From Streptomyces sp. NBC_00483 (GTDB lineage Bacteria; Actinomycetota; Actinomycetes; Streptomycetales; Streptomycetaceae): a DNA stretch of 64,000 nucleotides. Positions 46,297-57,559 of this stretch are shown here, in pieces. Both the position numbers and the translations under genes were made by a program. The notes beneath the pieces are model-generated. The model did no database searches. It was not told where the DNA came from and saw only the letters and a list, made by a program, of their open reading frames with translations. The stretch spans positions 9,858,001 through 9,922,000 of the forward strand of contig NZ_CP107880.1 of the NCBI RefSeq assembly GCF_036013745.1, written 5' to 3'. Numbering within the stretch: the first letter of the stretch is position 1; each line of letters begins with the position of its first letter.

Positions 46297-47670
46297 GTGT
46301 CCGACCCCCACTCCGCTCTCGATGTCTCCGCCTTCCCGCACGACTTTCTGTGGGGCACGGCCACATCGGCGTACCAGATCGAAGGAGCCGTCGCCGAGGA
46401 CGGCCGCGCGCCTTCCATCTGGGACACCTTCGCGCACACCCCGGGGAAGATCGACGGCGGCGACGACGGTGACATCGCCTGCGACCACTACCACCGGTGG
46501 CGCGAGGACATCGGTCTGATGCGGCAACTGGGCACCAACGCCTACCGGTTGTCCGTCGCCTGGCCGCGCGTCGTCCCCGGCGGCGACGGGCCGGTGAACG
46601 CCAAGGGCCTCGCCTTCTACGACGAGTTGATCGACGCTCTGCTCGCCGAGGGCGTCACCCCGTCGGTCACGCTCTACCACTGGGACCTGCCGCAGGCGCT
46701 CCAGGACCGTGGCGGCTGGCCGGTGCGGGAGATCGCCGAGCACTTCGCCGCGTACGCCGCCGTGGTCGCGGAGCGCCTCGGGGACCGGGTGAAGCACTGG
46801 ACGCCGCTGAACGAACCGCTGTGTTCGGCGTGGATCGGCCACCTGGAAGGCCGGATGGCACCAGGACTCACCGACCTGACCGCCGCCGTCCGCGCCTCCT
46901 ACCACCTGCTCCTCGGCCACGGCCTCGCCACACAGGCGATCCGTGCCGCCGTGCCGGACGCCGAGGTCGGCATCGTCAACAACCTCGCCCACGTCGAACC
47001 CGCCACCGACCGCCCCGAGGACCTCGCCGCCGCCCACCGCATGGACGGCCACGCCAACCGCTGGTGGCTCGACCCGGTGCACGGCCGCGGCTTCCCGGCG
47101 GACATGCTGGAGGTGTACGGAGTCCAACTCCCGGAGAAGGCGGGGGACATGGCCGCCATCGCCTCGCCCCTCGACTGGCTCGGCCTGAACTACTACTTCT
47201 CCTCGGCCATCGCCGACGACCCCTCGGGCCCGGCCCCGTTCGCCGACGCCGTGCCCCGCCCCGGCCTCCCGCGCACCGGCATGGACTGGGAGATCGACGC
47301 CCACGGCATCGAGGCCCTGCTGCTCCGCCTCACCCACGACTACGGCGCCCGCAAGCTGTACGTCACTGAGAACGGCTCCGCGTACCCCGACGTCGTACGT
47401 CCCGACGGCACCGTCGACGACCCCGAGCGCGAGGCGTACCTGGTGCGGCACCTCGCGGCCTGCGCCCGCGCGATCGGCCAAGGCGTCCCGCTCGCCGGGT
47501 ACTTCGCCTGGTCACTGCTCGACAACTTCGAGTGGGCGTACGGCTACGACAAGAGGTTCGGCCTCGTCCACGTCGACTACGCGACGCAGAAACGCACCAT
47601 CAAGGGCAGCGGGCACCGGTACGCGGACCTCGTGCGCCGCCACGGCGCGCTGGCGCGGCGGGCCGCCTGA
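46297..47670 (+). CDS. GH1 beta-glucosidase
   Basis: This 457-residue glycoside hydrolase 1 enzyme would hydrolyse cellobiose or other beta-glucosides in the cytoplasm. The acid/base is E173 in WTPLNEP and the nucleophile E358 in [26 protein letters not shown] start (key residues FLWG, QIEG) is intact. GTG 46297 is chosen for its AAGGGA ribosome site; ATG 46279 and a GTG at 46255 lie in or near the tandem repeat. It closes the sugar ABC operon. Confidence 0.9.
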   Translation: MSDPHSALDVSAFPHDFLWGTATSAYQIEGAVAEDGRAPSIWDTFAHTPGKIDGGDDGDIACDHYHRWREDIGLMRQLGTNAYRLSVAWPRVVPGGDGPVNAKGLAFYDELIDALLAEGVTPSVTLYHWDLPQALQDRGGWPVREIAEHFAAYAAVVAERLGDRVKHWTPLNEPLCSAWIGHLEGRMAPGLTDLTAAVRASYHLLLGHGLATQAIRAAVPDAEVGIVNNLAHVEPATDRPEDLAAAHRMDGHANRWWLDPVHGRGFPADMLEVYGVQLPEKAGDMAAIASPLDWLGLNYYFSSAIADDPSGPAPFADAVPRPGLPRTGMDWEIDAHGIEALLLRLTHDYGARKLYVTENGSAYPDVVRPDGTVDDPEREAYLVRHLAACARAIGQGVPLAGYFAWSLLDNFEWAYGYDKRFGLVHVDYATQKRTIKGSGHRYADLVRRHGALARRAA

Positions 47671-47674
47671 GGTC

Positions 47675-47718
47675 ACCGGTTCAGCGAGGTCGACCGGAAG
47701 CGGCCTCGCTGAGCCGGT
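47675..47718. terminator. hairpin at the convergent beta-glucosidase/LysR ends
   Basis: ACCGGTTCAGCGAGG pairs with CCTCGCTGAGCCGGT (15-bp stem, one G-T mismatch) around a 14-nt loop. It overlaps the last codons of the LysR gene. Confidence 0.6.
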
Positions 47719-48595
47719 CCAGCACATACGCGACATCGGGGTGCCCGGCCGTGCCCGCCCGATATACGGCCCGCACGGTGCGCCGCACGGGGGAGTGCAG
47801 CGGGTGCAGGGACACCCCGTCCAGGTCGGCGGGCAGGGCGAGTTGGGGCACGAGGGTCACGCCCGCGTCCCGTGCCACCAGGGCCGTCAGGACCCCGAAG
47901 TCGCTCGCCCGCGCCACCGCGCGCGGCACGAAACCGGCGGCCCCGCAGGCCCGTTGGGTCATCTCGTGGCAGGCGGTGTCGGCGCCGGGCACCAGCCACG
48001 CCTCCTGCGCGAACGCGGCGAGGTCCGCCTTGTCGCCCGGCGCGAGACCGTGCCGGGCCGCCGTATCGGGATGCAGCGCCAACTCCACCGGTTCGTCGAA
48101 GAGATGACGCTGCTCGCAGCCCGGCGGCAGCGGCCGGGGCAGCAGGCTGTACGCGTGCGTGACCGCGACGTCGACGGTCCGCTGCCGCAGCGCCTCGTCG
48201 GCGGAGTCCGGCTCGTGCTCGACGAGGTGCAGCCGCGGCGCGTCCGCACCGGGCTCCGGCCACACCAGAGGGAGCAGCACCCGCGCCGCCGACGGGAACG
48301 CGGCGACGCGCACCGCGCCCGGCCGTCCCTGCCGCAGCGCCGCCACATCGGCCTGGGCCGCGGCCAGGTCGGCGAGTACCACCTGGGCGTGCTCCACGAG
48401 GAGCCGCCCCGCGCCGGTGAGCCGCAGCGCCCGGCCGTGCTTCTCCAGGAGCGTCAGCCCCGTCTCCTTCTCCAGCGCCGCCAGCTGCTGCGAGACCGCG
48501 GGCCCCGTCAGATGCAGGGCCTCGGCGGTCGCCGCCACCGTGCCGTGCGTGGCGAATTCCGCCAGCAGCCGCAGCCTTCGCACCTCCAACACCAA
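47681..48595 (-). CDS. LysR family transcriptional regulator
   Basis: This 304-residue regulator has the LysR N-terminal winged HTH (RLRLLAEFATHGTVAATAEALHLTGPAVSQQLAAL, about 7-41) and a C-terminal effector domain beginning near GAVRVAAFPSA. It is divergent from an EamA transporter gene with about 80 bp between, the classic LysR arrangement, so it probably controls that gene. Confidence 0.88.
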   Translation of the reverse strand: MVLEVRRLRLLAEFATHGTVAATAEALHLTGPAVSQQLAALEKETGLTLLEKHGRALRLTGAGRLLVEHAQVVLADLAAAQADVAALRQGRPGAVRVAAFPSAARVLLPLVWPEPGADAPRLHLVEHEPDSADEALRQRTVDVAVTHAYSLLPRPLPPGCEQRHLFDEPVELALHPDTAARHGLAPGDKADLAAFAQEAWLVPGADTACHEMTQRACGAAGFVPRAVARASDFGVLTALVARDAGVTLVPQLALPADLDGVSLHPLHSPVRRTVRAVYRAGTAGHPDVAYVLDRLSEAASGRPR

Positions 48596-48674
48596 AGCTC
48601 ACCTTCTCGATAGAGGAAGAAAGAGTAACTGGACCTTTCTTATTCTACGGAGCAGGGTCGGGAGGGTGAAGTCC

Positions 48675-50438
<1,764 letters not shown>

Positions 50439-50460
50439 GTCTCTCTCCTGTCTCACTGGT

Positions 50461-50476
50461 ATACCCCCGAGGGTAT
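50461..50476. promoter_or_regulatory. CsoR/CstR-type operator
   Basis: ATACCC-CCGA-GGGTAT is a perfect 6-4-6 inverted repeat 23 bp before the rhodanese start, of the GC-tract-flanked type bound by CsoR and CstR proteins. Confidence 0.65.
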
Positions 50477-50590
50477 CAACGGGTGCCCTCGTGGATACGC
50501 CGCGGGTACGCGGCCTGATCGGCCGGGCAAAGTCCCACCGAAAGCAGGACAAGGGTTGTCGGGATTCCGGGACATGCTCGTAAGAGCGAG

Positions 50591-50690
50591 CCACACGGCA
50601 CCAACGCGAGACATCTGGCAACAACGCGAGCCGCACGGCAGCAATGCGTGCCACACGGCACCAACGCGAGACACCTGGCAACAACGGGAG
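50591..50690. repeat. five 20-bp tandem repeats in the SDR gene leader
   Basis: Units start at 50591, 50611, 50631, 50651 and 50671. Units 1 and 4 are identical, and units 2 and 5 nearly so (two differences), so there is also a 60-bp period. A half unit precedes. The last unit ends with the GGGAG ribosome site; the ATG follows at 50699. There are no unique spacers, so it is not CRISPR. Confidence 0.88.
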
Positions 50691-50698
50691 ACGACCTC

Positions 50699-51640
50699 AT
50701 GCCTGACAACGCCCACCCGGCGACGGACGAACAACCCCTGCGCGGCAAGGTCGCCCTGGTCGCGGGCGCCACCCGAGGCGCGGGCCGCGGCATCGCCGTG
50801 GAGCTCGGCGCGGCCGGCGCCACGGTCTACGTCACCGGCCGCACCACCCGCGCCCACCGCTCCGAGTACGACCGCGCCGAGACCATCGAGGACACCGCGG
50901 ACCTCGTCACGGAGGCAGGCGGCCACGGCATCGCCGTCCCCACCGACCACCTCGAGAAGGACCAGGTGCGCGCCCTCGTCGAGCGCATCGACCGCGAACA
51001 GAGCCGCCTCGACATCCTCGTCAACGACATCTGGGGCGGCGAGAACCTCTTCGAATGGGACACCCCCGTCTGGGAGCACGACCTCGACAACGGGCTCAGG
51101 CTGCACCGCCTCGCCGTCGAGACACACGCCGTCACCAGCCACTACGCGCTGCCGCTCCTGCTGCGTAACCCCGGTGGCCTGGTCGTCGAGGTCACCGACG
51201 GCACGGCCGAGTACAACAGCACGAACTACCGCGTGTCGTTCTTCTACGACCTGGCCAAGAACTCCGTCCTGCGCATGGCGTTCGCCCTCGGCCACGAACT
51301 CGGCTCGCGCGGCGCCACCGCCGTCGCCCTCACGCCCGGCTGGATGCGCTCGGAGATCATGCTGGGGCACTACGACGTCACGGAGGAGAACTGGCAGGAC
51401 GCGGTGCGGGTCCAGCCGCACTTCGCCATCTCCGAGACACCCCGCTACACCGGCCGCGCCGTCGCCGCGCTCGCCGCGGACCCGGACGTCGCCCGGTTCA
51501 ACGGCACATCCCAGTCCAGCGGCGGCCTCGCCAAGGTCTACGGCTTCACCGACCTGGACGGCAGCAGGCCCGACTCCTGGCGCTACCTCGTCGAGGTCCA
51601 GGACGCGGGCAAGCCGGCCGACGTCACGGGGTACCGCTGA
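50699..51640 (+). CDS. short-chain dehydrogenase/reductase family oxidoreductase
   Basis: This 313-residue SDR has the nucleotide-binding motif VAGATRGAGRGIAVEL (about 19-34), an NxxG-like strand DILVNDIWGG in place of NNAG, and a catalytic region with YRVSFFYDLAKNSVLRM giving Y-x3-K-like residues. The catalytic Ser/Tyr spacing is close to but not standard, so activity and cofactor need testing. ATG 50699 is set by the ribosome site within the last tandem repeat. Substrate unknown. Confidence 0.85.
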   Translation: MPDNAHPATDEQPLRGKVALVAGATRGAGRGIAVELGAAGATVYVTGRTTRAHRSEYDRAETIEDTADLVTEAGGHGIAVPTDHLEKDQVRALVERIDREQSRLDILVNDIWGGENLFEWDTPVWEHDLDNGLRLHRLAVETHAVTSHYALPLLLRNPGGLVVEVTDGTAEYNSTNYRVSFFYDLAKNSVLRMAFALGHELGSRGATAVALTPGWMRSEIMLGHYDVTEENWQDAVRVQPHFAISETPRYTGRAVAALAADPDVARFNGTSQSSGGLAKVYGFTDLDGSRPDSWRYLVEVQDAGKPADVTGYR

Positions 51641-51688
51641 CAACTGAAGGCTTCTGATCTGCCCGTACGGTCTGCGAGAATCAGCGTC

Positions 51689-51870
51689 ATGACATCCGGC
51701 ATCGTCCCAGGTCTCGTCCTCGGCGACCCGCTCCCGCGCACCGCGACGCGGGAGCCGAGCCGCCCCTGACCCATGTGCTCGCCCGGTGACCGTCACCGGG
51801 CCGCCTCCCGCTCCTCGCCGAAGTGCGCTTCGTGCCCCGCACGTTCCACTACGAGGAGTTCCCACGGTGA
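51689..51870 (+). pseudogene. possible remnant of a gene upstream of the methyltransferase
   Basis: A short reading frame starts at ATG 51689 (MTSGIVPGLVLGDPLPRT) and stops at 51769; a second open stretch in another frame ends RFVPRTFHYEEFP at 51870, where its TGA overlaps the next GTG. Together they look like the two ends of a gene broken by deletion and frameshift. No family recognised. Confidence 0.25.
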
Positions 51871-53009
51871 CCGTCCTGTCCTGGACCGAACCCGATACCG
51901 ACACCACCCGCACCGCGCCCTGGCGCGCGCTCGGCGGCGGACGGCCGCCCCGGCGCGTCGTCGTCGCCGACGACCGGACCAGCGCGCGGGAGGCCTACCG
52001 CCACGCCTGCGAAGGCACCGCGCTGCTGTGGCGCGGCGACCACCATGGCGCCCGGCAACTGCTGAGCGCCCTCGGCCGCCGCGTCGACCGGGCGCTGCCG
52101 CCCGCCGACGGCTTCCACGAGCACCGCAGGAACCGCGCCCACCGCGCCCGCATCCTCGGCATGCTCCTGGTCGTCCTCGACGCCGACTACGGGCTCGACC
52201 TGCGCCGCGCCCCCGACGTGCGCCGCGCGTGCACCGAGGCTTATGGGCCCGCCCCCGGAACCCCCGGCGTCGTACCGCTGCGCGAGCTGCTGGGCGTGCT
52301 CGGCGCGCACGAGTGGCGCCGCACCGGTGTGCCCGTGGCCGCGCTCGACGGCGCCCGCATCCACCCGCACTACGGAGTGTTCGCCCCGGTCAGGGGCGAG
52401 TACGTCGACCTCGTCCGGGATACGGAGCTGCCCCGCGGCGCGGTCGGCGGCGTCGCCTTCGACCTCGGCACCGGCACGGGCGTGCTCGCCGCCGTCCTCG
52501 CCCGGCGCGGCGTCGGCCGGGTCGTCGCCACGGACGCGGGCCCGCGCGCCCTCGCCTGCGCCCGCGACAACGTCGACCGGCTCGGGCTCGCGGACCGGAT
52601 CGAGGTGAGCGACGCGGGGCTCTGGCCGGCGGGCGGGCGCGCCGCGCTCGTCGTCTGCAACCCGCCGTGGCTGCCCGCACGCCCCACCTCACCCCTCGAA
52701 GAAGGCGTGTACGACCCCGACTCGCGCATGCTGCACGGCTTCCTCGGCGGACTCGCGGGCCGCCTCGAACCCGGCGGCGAAGGCTGGCTGATCCTCTCCG
52801 ACCTGGCCGAACTCCTCGGGCTCCGCGACCGCGACCTGCTCACGGACGCATTCGCCGCCGCGGGCCTGCGCGTCGCCGACCGGCTCGACATCCGGCCGTG
52901 CCACCCGCGCTCCCGCGACCGCACCGATCCGCTGCACGCCGCACGCGCGGCGGAGACGACGTCGTTGTGGCGATTGGTTCCGATGGGGGAGGCCCCCATG
53001 CGTACATGA
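51867..53009 (+). CDS. class I SAM-dependent methyltransferase
   Basis: This 380-residue protein has an uncharacterised N-terminal half and a Rossmann methyltransferase domain (about 195-340). Motif I is VAFDLGTGTGVLAAVLA, motif II VVATDAG, and VVCNPPWLP is the NPPW motif of N-methyltransferases such as PrmC and RlmG. That suggests methylation of an amide, amine or base nitrogen. GTG 51867 follows GAGGAG by 9 nt. Substrate unknown. Confidence 0.82.
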   Translation: MTVLSWTEPDTDTTRTAPWRALGGGRPPRRVVVADDRTSAREAYRHACEGTALLWRGDHHGARQLLSALGRRVDRALPPADGFHEHRRNRAHRARILGMLLVVLDADYGLDLRRAPDVRRACTEAYGPAPGTPGVVPLRELLGVLGAHEWRRTGVPVAALDGARIHPHYGVFAPVRGEYVDLVRDTELPRGAVGGVAFDLGTGTGVLAAVLARRGVGRVVATDAGPRALACARDNVDRLGLADRIEVSDAGLWPAGGRAALVVCNPPWLPARPTSPLEEGVYDPDSRMLHGFLGGLAGRLEPGGEGWLILSDLAELLGLRDRDLLTDAFAAAGLRVADRLDIRPCHPRSRDRTDPLHAARAAETTSLWRLVPMGEAPMRT

Positions 53010-53106
53010 CGGTGAATCAGGCGCGGCAGGGTGGGACGAGAGGGGCAATTCGGGGTAAAGGGGTCAGGTCGCATCCGCCCCGACATCCGCTCGACGGAGG
53101 TACTCC

Positions 53107-54462
53107 ATGGCCCCTCAGCACCGTCTTCGCCGCCGCCACGCGGTGGCCGCGGCCGCCCTGCTGATCACTACGCTCGCGGGCGCGGCGCCCGCGGGGGCCG
53201 GAGCGGCGGAGGGCAGATCCGCCCCCGCCGCCGGCCACGGGTCCGGTCAGGGCGTGGGGAAGGGGAGGGGCACCAACCTGCTCGTCGCGGGGCTCGACCG
53301 CCGCAGCGGGATGTCCCGCGAGGAGATCCAGCGGCTGCACGTCGGCGGCCAGGAGTGCGGCTGCACCGACGTGCTGATGGTCGTGCACATCGCCGCCGAC
53401 GGCCGTCGGCTCAGCGTCGTCTCCCTGCCCCGGGACTCCTTCGTCCGCTTCGCCAAGCACGACCACCCCGCGCACAGCGGAAAGATCAACGGGGCGTACG
53501 CCCACGGGGGCCGGGACCTGACCGTGCGCACGGTCGAGCGCGCCACCGGCCTGCGCATCGACCACTACATGGAGGCCGACTTCCGCGGGTTCGTGGCGGC
53601 GGTCGACGGCCTGGGCGGCGCCGAGGTGTGCAGCGACAGGCCGCTGCGGGACGAGAACTCGGGGCTCGACCTCGCCGCGGGAACCCACGACATCGACGGC
53701 ACGCACGCCCTGCGCTACGTCCGCGCCCGGCACCTCAACCCGCCCGGCGACCTCGGACGGGTCCGCCGCCAACAGAAGCTGCTGCTCGGCATGTTGGCAC
53801 GGCTCTCCGACGCGAAGGTCTTCAAGGACCCGATGGCGACCGCCCGTACGGCCCGCGCGCTGATGTCACATGTACGCACCGACGGTCACACGGACATCCG
53901 TACGCTGACGTCCCTGGCGTGGAAGCTGCGCGACCTCACGCCGCGGCAGACGGAGTTCGCCACCGTGCCCATCTCGAACTTCGACTACCGGGACCCCACG
54001 TGGGGCTCGTCGCTGCTGTGGGACGACAAGCGGGCGAAGCGGATGTTCGGTGCACTGCGCGCGGACCGGCCGTTGGCGACCACGCGGAAGTCCGGCGGTC
54101 CTGTCCCGGTCGGCATGCCGCCCCAGGAGACCAAGGTGACGGTCGACGACCCGCGCATCGCCGACGGACTGCGCGAGAGCGGCTTCGACGTGACCGAGGT
54201 GCCCGCGCCGAGCAGCCGTCCGAGCGGACCCACCGTCGTCACGTACGACCCCGAACGCGCCCGCTTCGCGCCCTCCCTGGCGGCCGCGCTCCCCGGTGCG
54301 AAGCTGCGGTCCGTGGCCGGATTCGGACCCGCCTTCCGCGTCGTCGTCGGCGGTGGCGATCGTGGTGTGACGCAAGTGACGTACGACCGCAGCATGGTGG
54401 AAGGGGCACCGGTTACCGGAGACCGGCTGCGCTGCGGGCACCCTTCGGGCAAAAAGGGCTGA
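53107..54462 (+). CDS. LytR-CpsA-Psr (LCP) family protein
   Basis: This 451-residue exported protein has a signal peptide ending near GAGAAEG, then an LCP domain (about 55-290) and a C-terminal LytR_C-like domain (about 345-435). LCP motifs VSLPRDSFVRF and the arginine-rich RYVRARHLNPPGDLGRVRRQQ are present; these bind the polyprenyl pyrophosphate of glycopolymer donors. The family attaches teichoic acids or other glycopolymers to peptidoglycan. Unlike most members it has a cleavable-type signal rather than an obvious retained anchor. A Pro/Ala-rich gene follows. Confidence 0.88.
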   Translation: MAPQHRLRRRHAVAAAALLITTLAGAAPAGAGAAEGRSAPAAGHGSGQGVGKGRGTNLLVAGLDRRSGMSREEIQRLHVGGQECGCTDVLMVVHIAADGRRLSVVSLPRDSFVRFAKHDHPAHSGKINGAYAHGGRDLTVRTVERATGLRIDHYMEADFRGFVAAVDGLGGAEVCSDRPLRDENSGLDLAAGTHDIDGTHALRYVRARHLNPPGDLGRVRRQQKLLLGMLARLSDAKVFKDPMATARTARALMSHVRTDGHTDIRTLTSLAWKLRDLTPRQTEFATVPISNFDYRDPTWGSSLLWDDKRAKRMFGALRADRPLATTRKSGGPVPVGMPPQETKVTVDDPRIADGLRESGFDVTEVPAPSSRPSGPTVVTYDPERARFAPSLAAALPGAKLRSVAGFGPAFRVVVGGGDRGVTQVTYDRSMVEGAPVTGDRLRCGHPSGKKG

Positions 54463-54537
54463 AAACCGACCACTGCGGGGCCACTTGGGGTTCCGTGACG
54501 GGAGCGCGACGCTCTGTGTTGCGGTTACGGTTCTGCT

Positions 54538-56685
54538 GTGGTGATCAACGCGCAAGGCAACAACGAGGCACATTCCACCGAGCCGGGCACGGCGCTGCTC
54601 CTCGCGACCGCGCCCGTCGGCAAGGCGGGCCTCATCGACGCGGTCTCCGTGCTGCCCACGCTCGCGGCGGTGCCGCCGAGCGTGCTCACCGGCACGGCGG
54701 CGGCGTCCGTCGTCGAACTCGCGGACCCGCTCGACCCGCAGGCCGTCCTCACCCGCCTGCGGACGGTGGCCGCGCAGCCCGGACCGCTCCATTTGTTCAT
54801 CGCGGGCCAGCTCCACCTCGACCACCGTCAGCGCCTGTTGCACCTGGCCCTCGCCCGCACCACCCCGTCGACGCTGCGTTACACGGCGCTGCCCTGGCAC
54901 TGGCTCACCGGTGAACTCACCCTGCGCCGCCCGCACACCACGACCGTCGTGCTCGACCTCGTCGCCGACGCGGAGGCGTGGAAGCACGTCGGTGTGGGCG
55001 GTCTCGGCCTCGGCCACGGCACCAGCGTCTTCGGCCGGGTGCTGCCGCCCCCGCCCCGCCGCACCACCCTCACCCCCACGTACCTCCGCGCCTGCGCGGA
55101 CATCTGGCGCACAGGAGCCCGCCCCACTCCACCCGACCTCCACGAAACGGCGGCGTCCCACGCGGGCCCGAAGGACGCGCTCTTCGTGGCGCTGGGGTCG
55201 GGTTACGTGCCGAAGGGGACGCCCGGCGGCGGGCACGCGCGGGAGACCACGCCTGTGGCGGGCAACGGCCGCGCGCCCGATACCGGGGTGCCGAGTGAGC
55301 CCGCTCCCTCGGTGCGGCCCACTGCGCCGGAGGCCGCAGGAACACCTGCCGCCACGGCACCGCCGTCGACATCGGTTCCGGCCCCGCCTTCGACTCCGGC
55401 CACTGGTCGGCCCGCGGCTGCTCCGCTTCCGCCTGCCGGTCCTGCTGCGGGTCCGGCCTCTGGTTCCGTACCCGGACAGGGCTCGTCGGCGGCGCCGGCA
55501 GGGGACTCGGTGACGGCCCCGGATTCGGCTCCGGTTCCGGTTCCGGTTCCGGAGTCGGTCCAGGACCGGCCCTCGAACTCGGGCGCGGGTGCGCCACCAG
55601 TTGTCGCTCCGGGCACCGGCCCCGCGCCGGCACCACCGTCGCCTCCGATATCGGTCGCACAACCGGCCCCCGGACCGGAGCCGGTCCAGGTCCCGGCTTC
55701 GGATTCAGGTTCGACCCCTGCGGCAGTGCCGGCTCCGAGCCCGGTCCCGACACCCGCTTCGGGTGCGGCACCTGCTCCGGACCGGGCATGGACTTCAGGG
55801 CCGGCCCCAGCCTCGACTTCGGCTCCGGCCTCGGCTCCGGCGGCTGCCGTAGCAGCTGCCTCGGGTTCGCTACCGAACTCGGCCACCGCCCGAACTTCGG
55901 CACCCGCCGATGCCTCGGCTCCGGGCTCCGTTCCCGGGGCGGACACGGTTTCGGCTCCGGCCGCGAGTCACGCCCAGGCCCCCGCCCACACTTCGGCACC
56001 CGCTCCCGCACCGGCCGTGCGGCTCGCCAAGGCGCCGGCGCCTAGCCAGGTCACCCCGCCCCCGGTTGCCGCTCCTGTCAGCGCACGGCCCTTGCCCGTG
56101 GCCGTACCGCCGAGCCCCGCGGCTGCGCCGGCGCCGGCAGCGTCCGCGCCCGTACCGCCCAGCCCGGCGGCCACGCCCGCCCTCGCACCGGCAGCGCCCG
56201 CCATCCCGCCGATGCCCGCCACCGCGCCCGCGGCCCCCGTCCAGCCCGCCGACCCCGACCCGCACGCCCTGTTGCTCGCCGCCGTGCAGGCGGGGCGGCA
56301 TGGGGAGGCCGCGTCCATTGCTGCCGCGTGGGAGGGGGAGGCGTTGCGGGTGCATGGGATGCGGTCCTCGCAGGTCGTGCACTGGATGGAGGTGCGCGCC
56401 GACCTCGCGCGGCTGGCCGACGAACCGGGGCGCAGCTGCGAGCTGTGGATCGCCGTGGCGCACGCCCGGATCGCGCGTGGCGAGGCGTCCTCCGACGAGG
56501 ACGTGGAGGCGGCCGTCGACCGCGCCCACCACCAGTGGGAACAGGTCCGCGACCCGGACCGGGCCCGCGGACACGCCGCCGGCCTGACCGCCCTGCGGGA
56601 ACAGGTGCCGGGCCGGCGCCCCGGCGCCCTCGACGCGATCAAGCGCCGCCTCGACGCGCTGAGCGACCCGACCAGGAAGGCCTGA
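54538..56685 (+). CDS. long Pro/Ala-rich protein with caspase-like and TPR-like ends
   Basis: This 715-residue protein has three parts. Residues about 1-180 are a folded alpha/beta region (LLLATAPVGKAGLIDAV, LHLFIAGQLHLDHRQ, TTVVLDLVADAEAW) whose strand order recalls caspase-like domains but lacks the catalytic His and Cys. About 210-570 is low-complexity Pro/Ala/Ser, with runs of (P/A)AP and SAPA. About 575-715 is helical and TPR-like (HALLLAAVQAGRHGEAASIAA). No signal peptide or membrane segment. The caspase relation is an inference. Function unknown. Confidence 0.75.
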   Translation: MVINAQGNNEAHSTEPGTALLLATAPVGKAGLIDAVSVLPTLAAVPPSVLTGTAAASVVELADPLDPQAVLTRLRTVAAQPGPLHLFIAGQLHLDHRQRLLHLALARTTPSTLRYTALPWHWLTGELTLRRPHTTTVVLDLVADAEAWKHVGVGGLGLGHGTSVFGRVLPPPPRRTTLTPTYLRACADIWRTGARPTPPDLHETAASHAGPKDALFVALGSGYVPKGTPGGGHARETTPVAGNGRAPDTGVPSEPAPSVRPTAPEAAGTPAATAPPSTSVPAPPSTPATGRPAAAPLPPAGPAAGPASGSVPGQGSSAAPAGDSVTAPDSAPVPVPVPESVQDRPSNSGAGAPPVVAPGTGPAPAPPSPPISVAQPAPGPEPVQVPASDSGSTPAAVPAPSPVPTPASGAAPAPDRAWTSGPAPASTSAPASAPAAAVAAASGSLPNSATARTSAPADASAPGSVPGADTVSAPAASHAQAPAHTSAPAPAPAVRLAKAPAPSQVTPPPVAAPVSARPLPVAVPPSPAAAPAPAASAPVPPSPAATPALAPAAPAIPPMPATAPAAPVQPADPDPHALLLAAVQAGRHGEAASIAAAWEGEALRVHGMRSSQVVHWMEVRADLARLADEPGRSCELWIAVAHARIARGEASSDEDVEAAVDRAHHQWEQVRDPDRARGHAAGLTALREQVPGRRPGALDAIKRRLDALSDPTRKA

Positions 56686-56697
56686 CCCCGCCGCCGC

Positions 56698-57525
56698 TCA
56701 ACAGGCCCGCCGCACATACCCCTTCGTGCCCGCGGGCCGCACGTCCATGTCGCGCAGCACGATCGAGAGCCGGTCGCCCCACGCGCGGCACGCCCGCTTG
56801 AAGTCGGCCTTGCGGTACTCCACGGCGAAGACCCGGTCGTCGTACGCCGTCGCGTACCCCCGGCACTCGTCGTAGGCCTGGCACTCCTCCGTCACCGCGA
56901 AGTCGAACCCGATGTCGCGGCGCTTCGGCAGGAGTTCCGCGGTGTTCTTCTGCCCCACCGCGAGCCCGGACCCGTGCGCCCGGTCCGCGATGAGCTTGGC
57001 GAACGCGACCGCGTCGGAGGCGCCGAGCAGTCCGTCGGAGCGTTCGTAGGAGTCGAGGTTGTCCGGTTCGACGGCCTGGAACCCGTCGTCGGCGCAGCCC
57101 CGGATCCAGCCGCCCACGATGTTCGCAAGACGCGCCCGCTTCGTCTTCGTGGAGATGTCGAACAGCGGCTCGTGCCAGTCCTCGTCGATCACCAACTTCC
57201 CGTCGCCGTCCCGCAGCAGCAGGTCGTCGTGGTGGGCCCGCCACCACTTCACGGCGTCGGGCTGGGCCTGGAAGGCGTTGACGTAGCAGACGTTGTAGAG
57301 CCCACGGGCGGGGGCGTCCCCGCGGTCCCGCGACACGGCCCGCACCCCCGCGGGCGGCTTGTACGCGCCGCCGATCTGGTAGTCGAACTGCGCGTCCGGC
57401 GTCGGTTGTTGGACACGCGGGGAGCGGTCCCCGGACTCCGGTGACGAGCAGGCCGACAACGCGAACGAGGCAGTCAGGGCGAGGCACAAAGCCGACAGAC
57501 GTCGGGAAGCCGGGCGGAAGATCAT
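56698..57525 (-). CDS. GH114-type lipoprotein (endo-alpha-1,4-polygalactosaminidase family)
   Basis: This 275-residue protein has a lipoprotein signal peptide ending FALSACSS and a GH114 TIM-barrel domain. Typical segments are FDYQIGGAYKPPAGV at the start, YNVCYVNAFQAQPDA, and DDGFQAVEPDNLDSYER, with an acidic pair in EPDNLD likely catalytic. GH114 enzymes cleave galactosaminogalactan-type polymers. It is convergent with the Pro/Ala-rich gene and transcribed alone. Confidence 0.83.
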   Translation of the reverse strand: MIFRPASRRLSALCLALTASFALSACSSPESGDRSPRVQQPTPDAQFDYQIGGAYKPPAGVRAVSRDRGDAPARGLYNVCYVNAFQAQPDAVKWWRAHHDDLLLRDGDGKLVIDEDWHEPLFDISTKTKRARLANIVGGWIRGCADDGFQAVEPDNLDSYERSDGLLGASDAVAFAKLIADRAHGSGLAVGQKNTAELLPKRRDIGFDFAVTEECQAYDECRGYATAYDDRVFAVEYRKADFKRACRAWGDRLSIVLRDMDVRPAGTKGYVRRAC

Positions 57526-57559
57526 TCTCGCAGCCTAGAACGAGAAACCCGGCCACCCT

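Noticed and set aside
43029..47670. Canonical cebEFG-bglC operon
   Set aside because: Gene order fits but the CebR box and cebR gene are missing, so the name is not supported.
50591..50690. CRISPR array
   Set aside because: Units are directly adjacent with no unique spacers and no cas genes are near.
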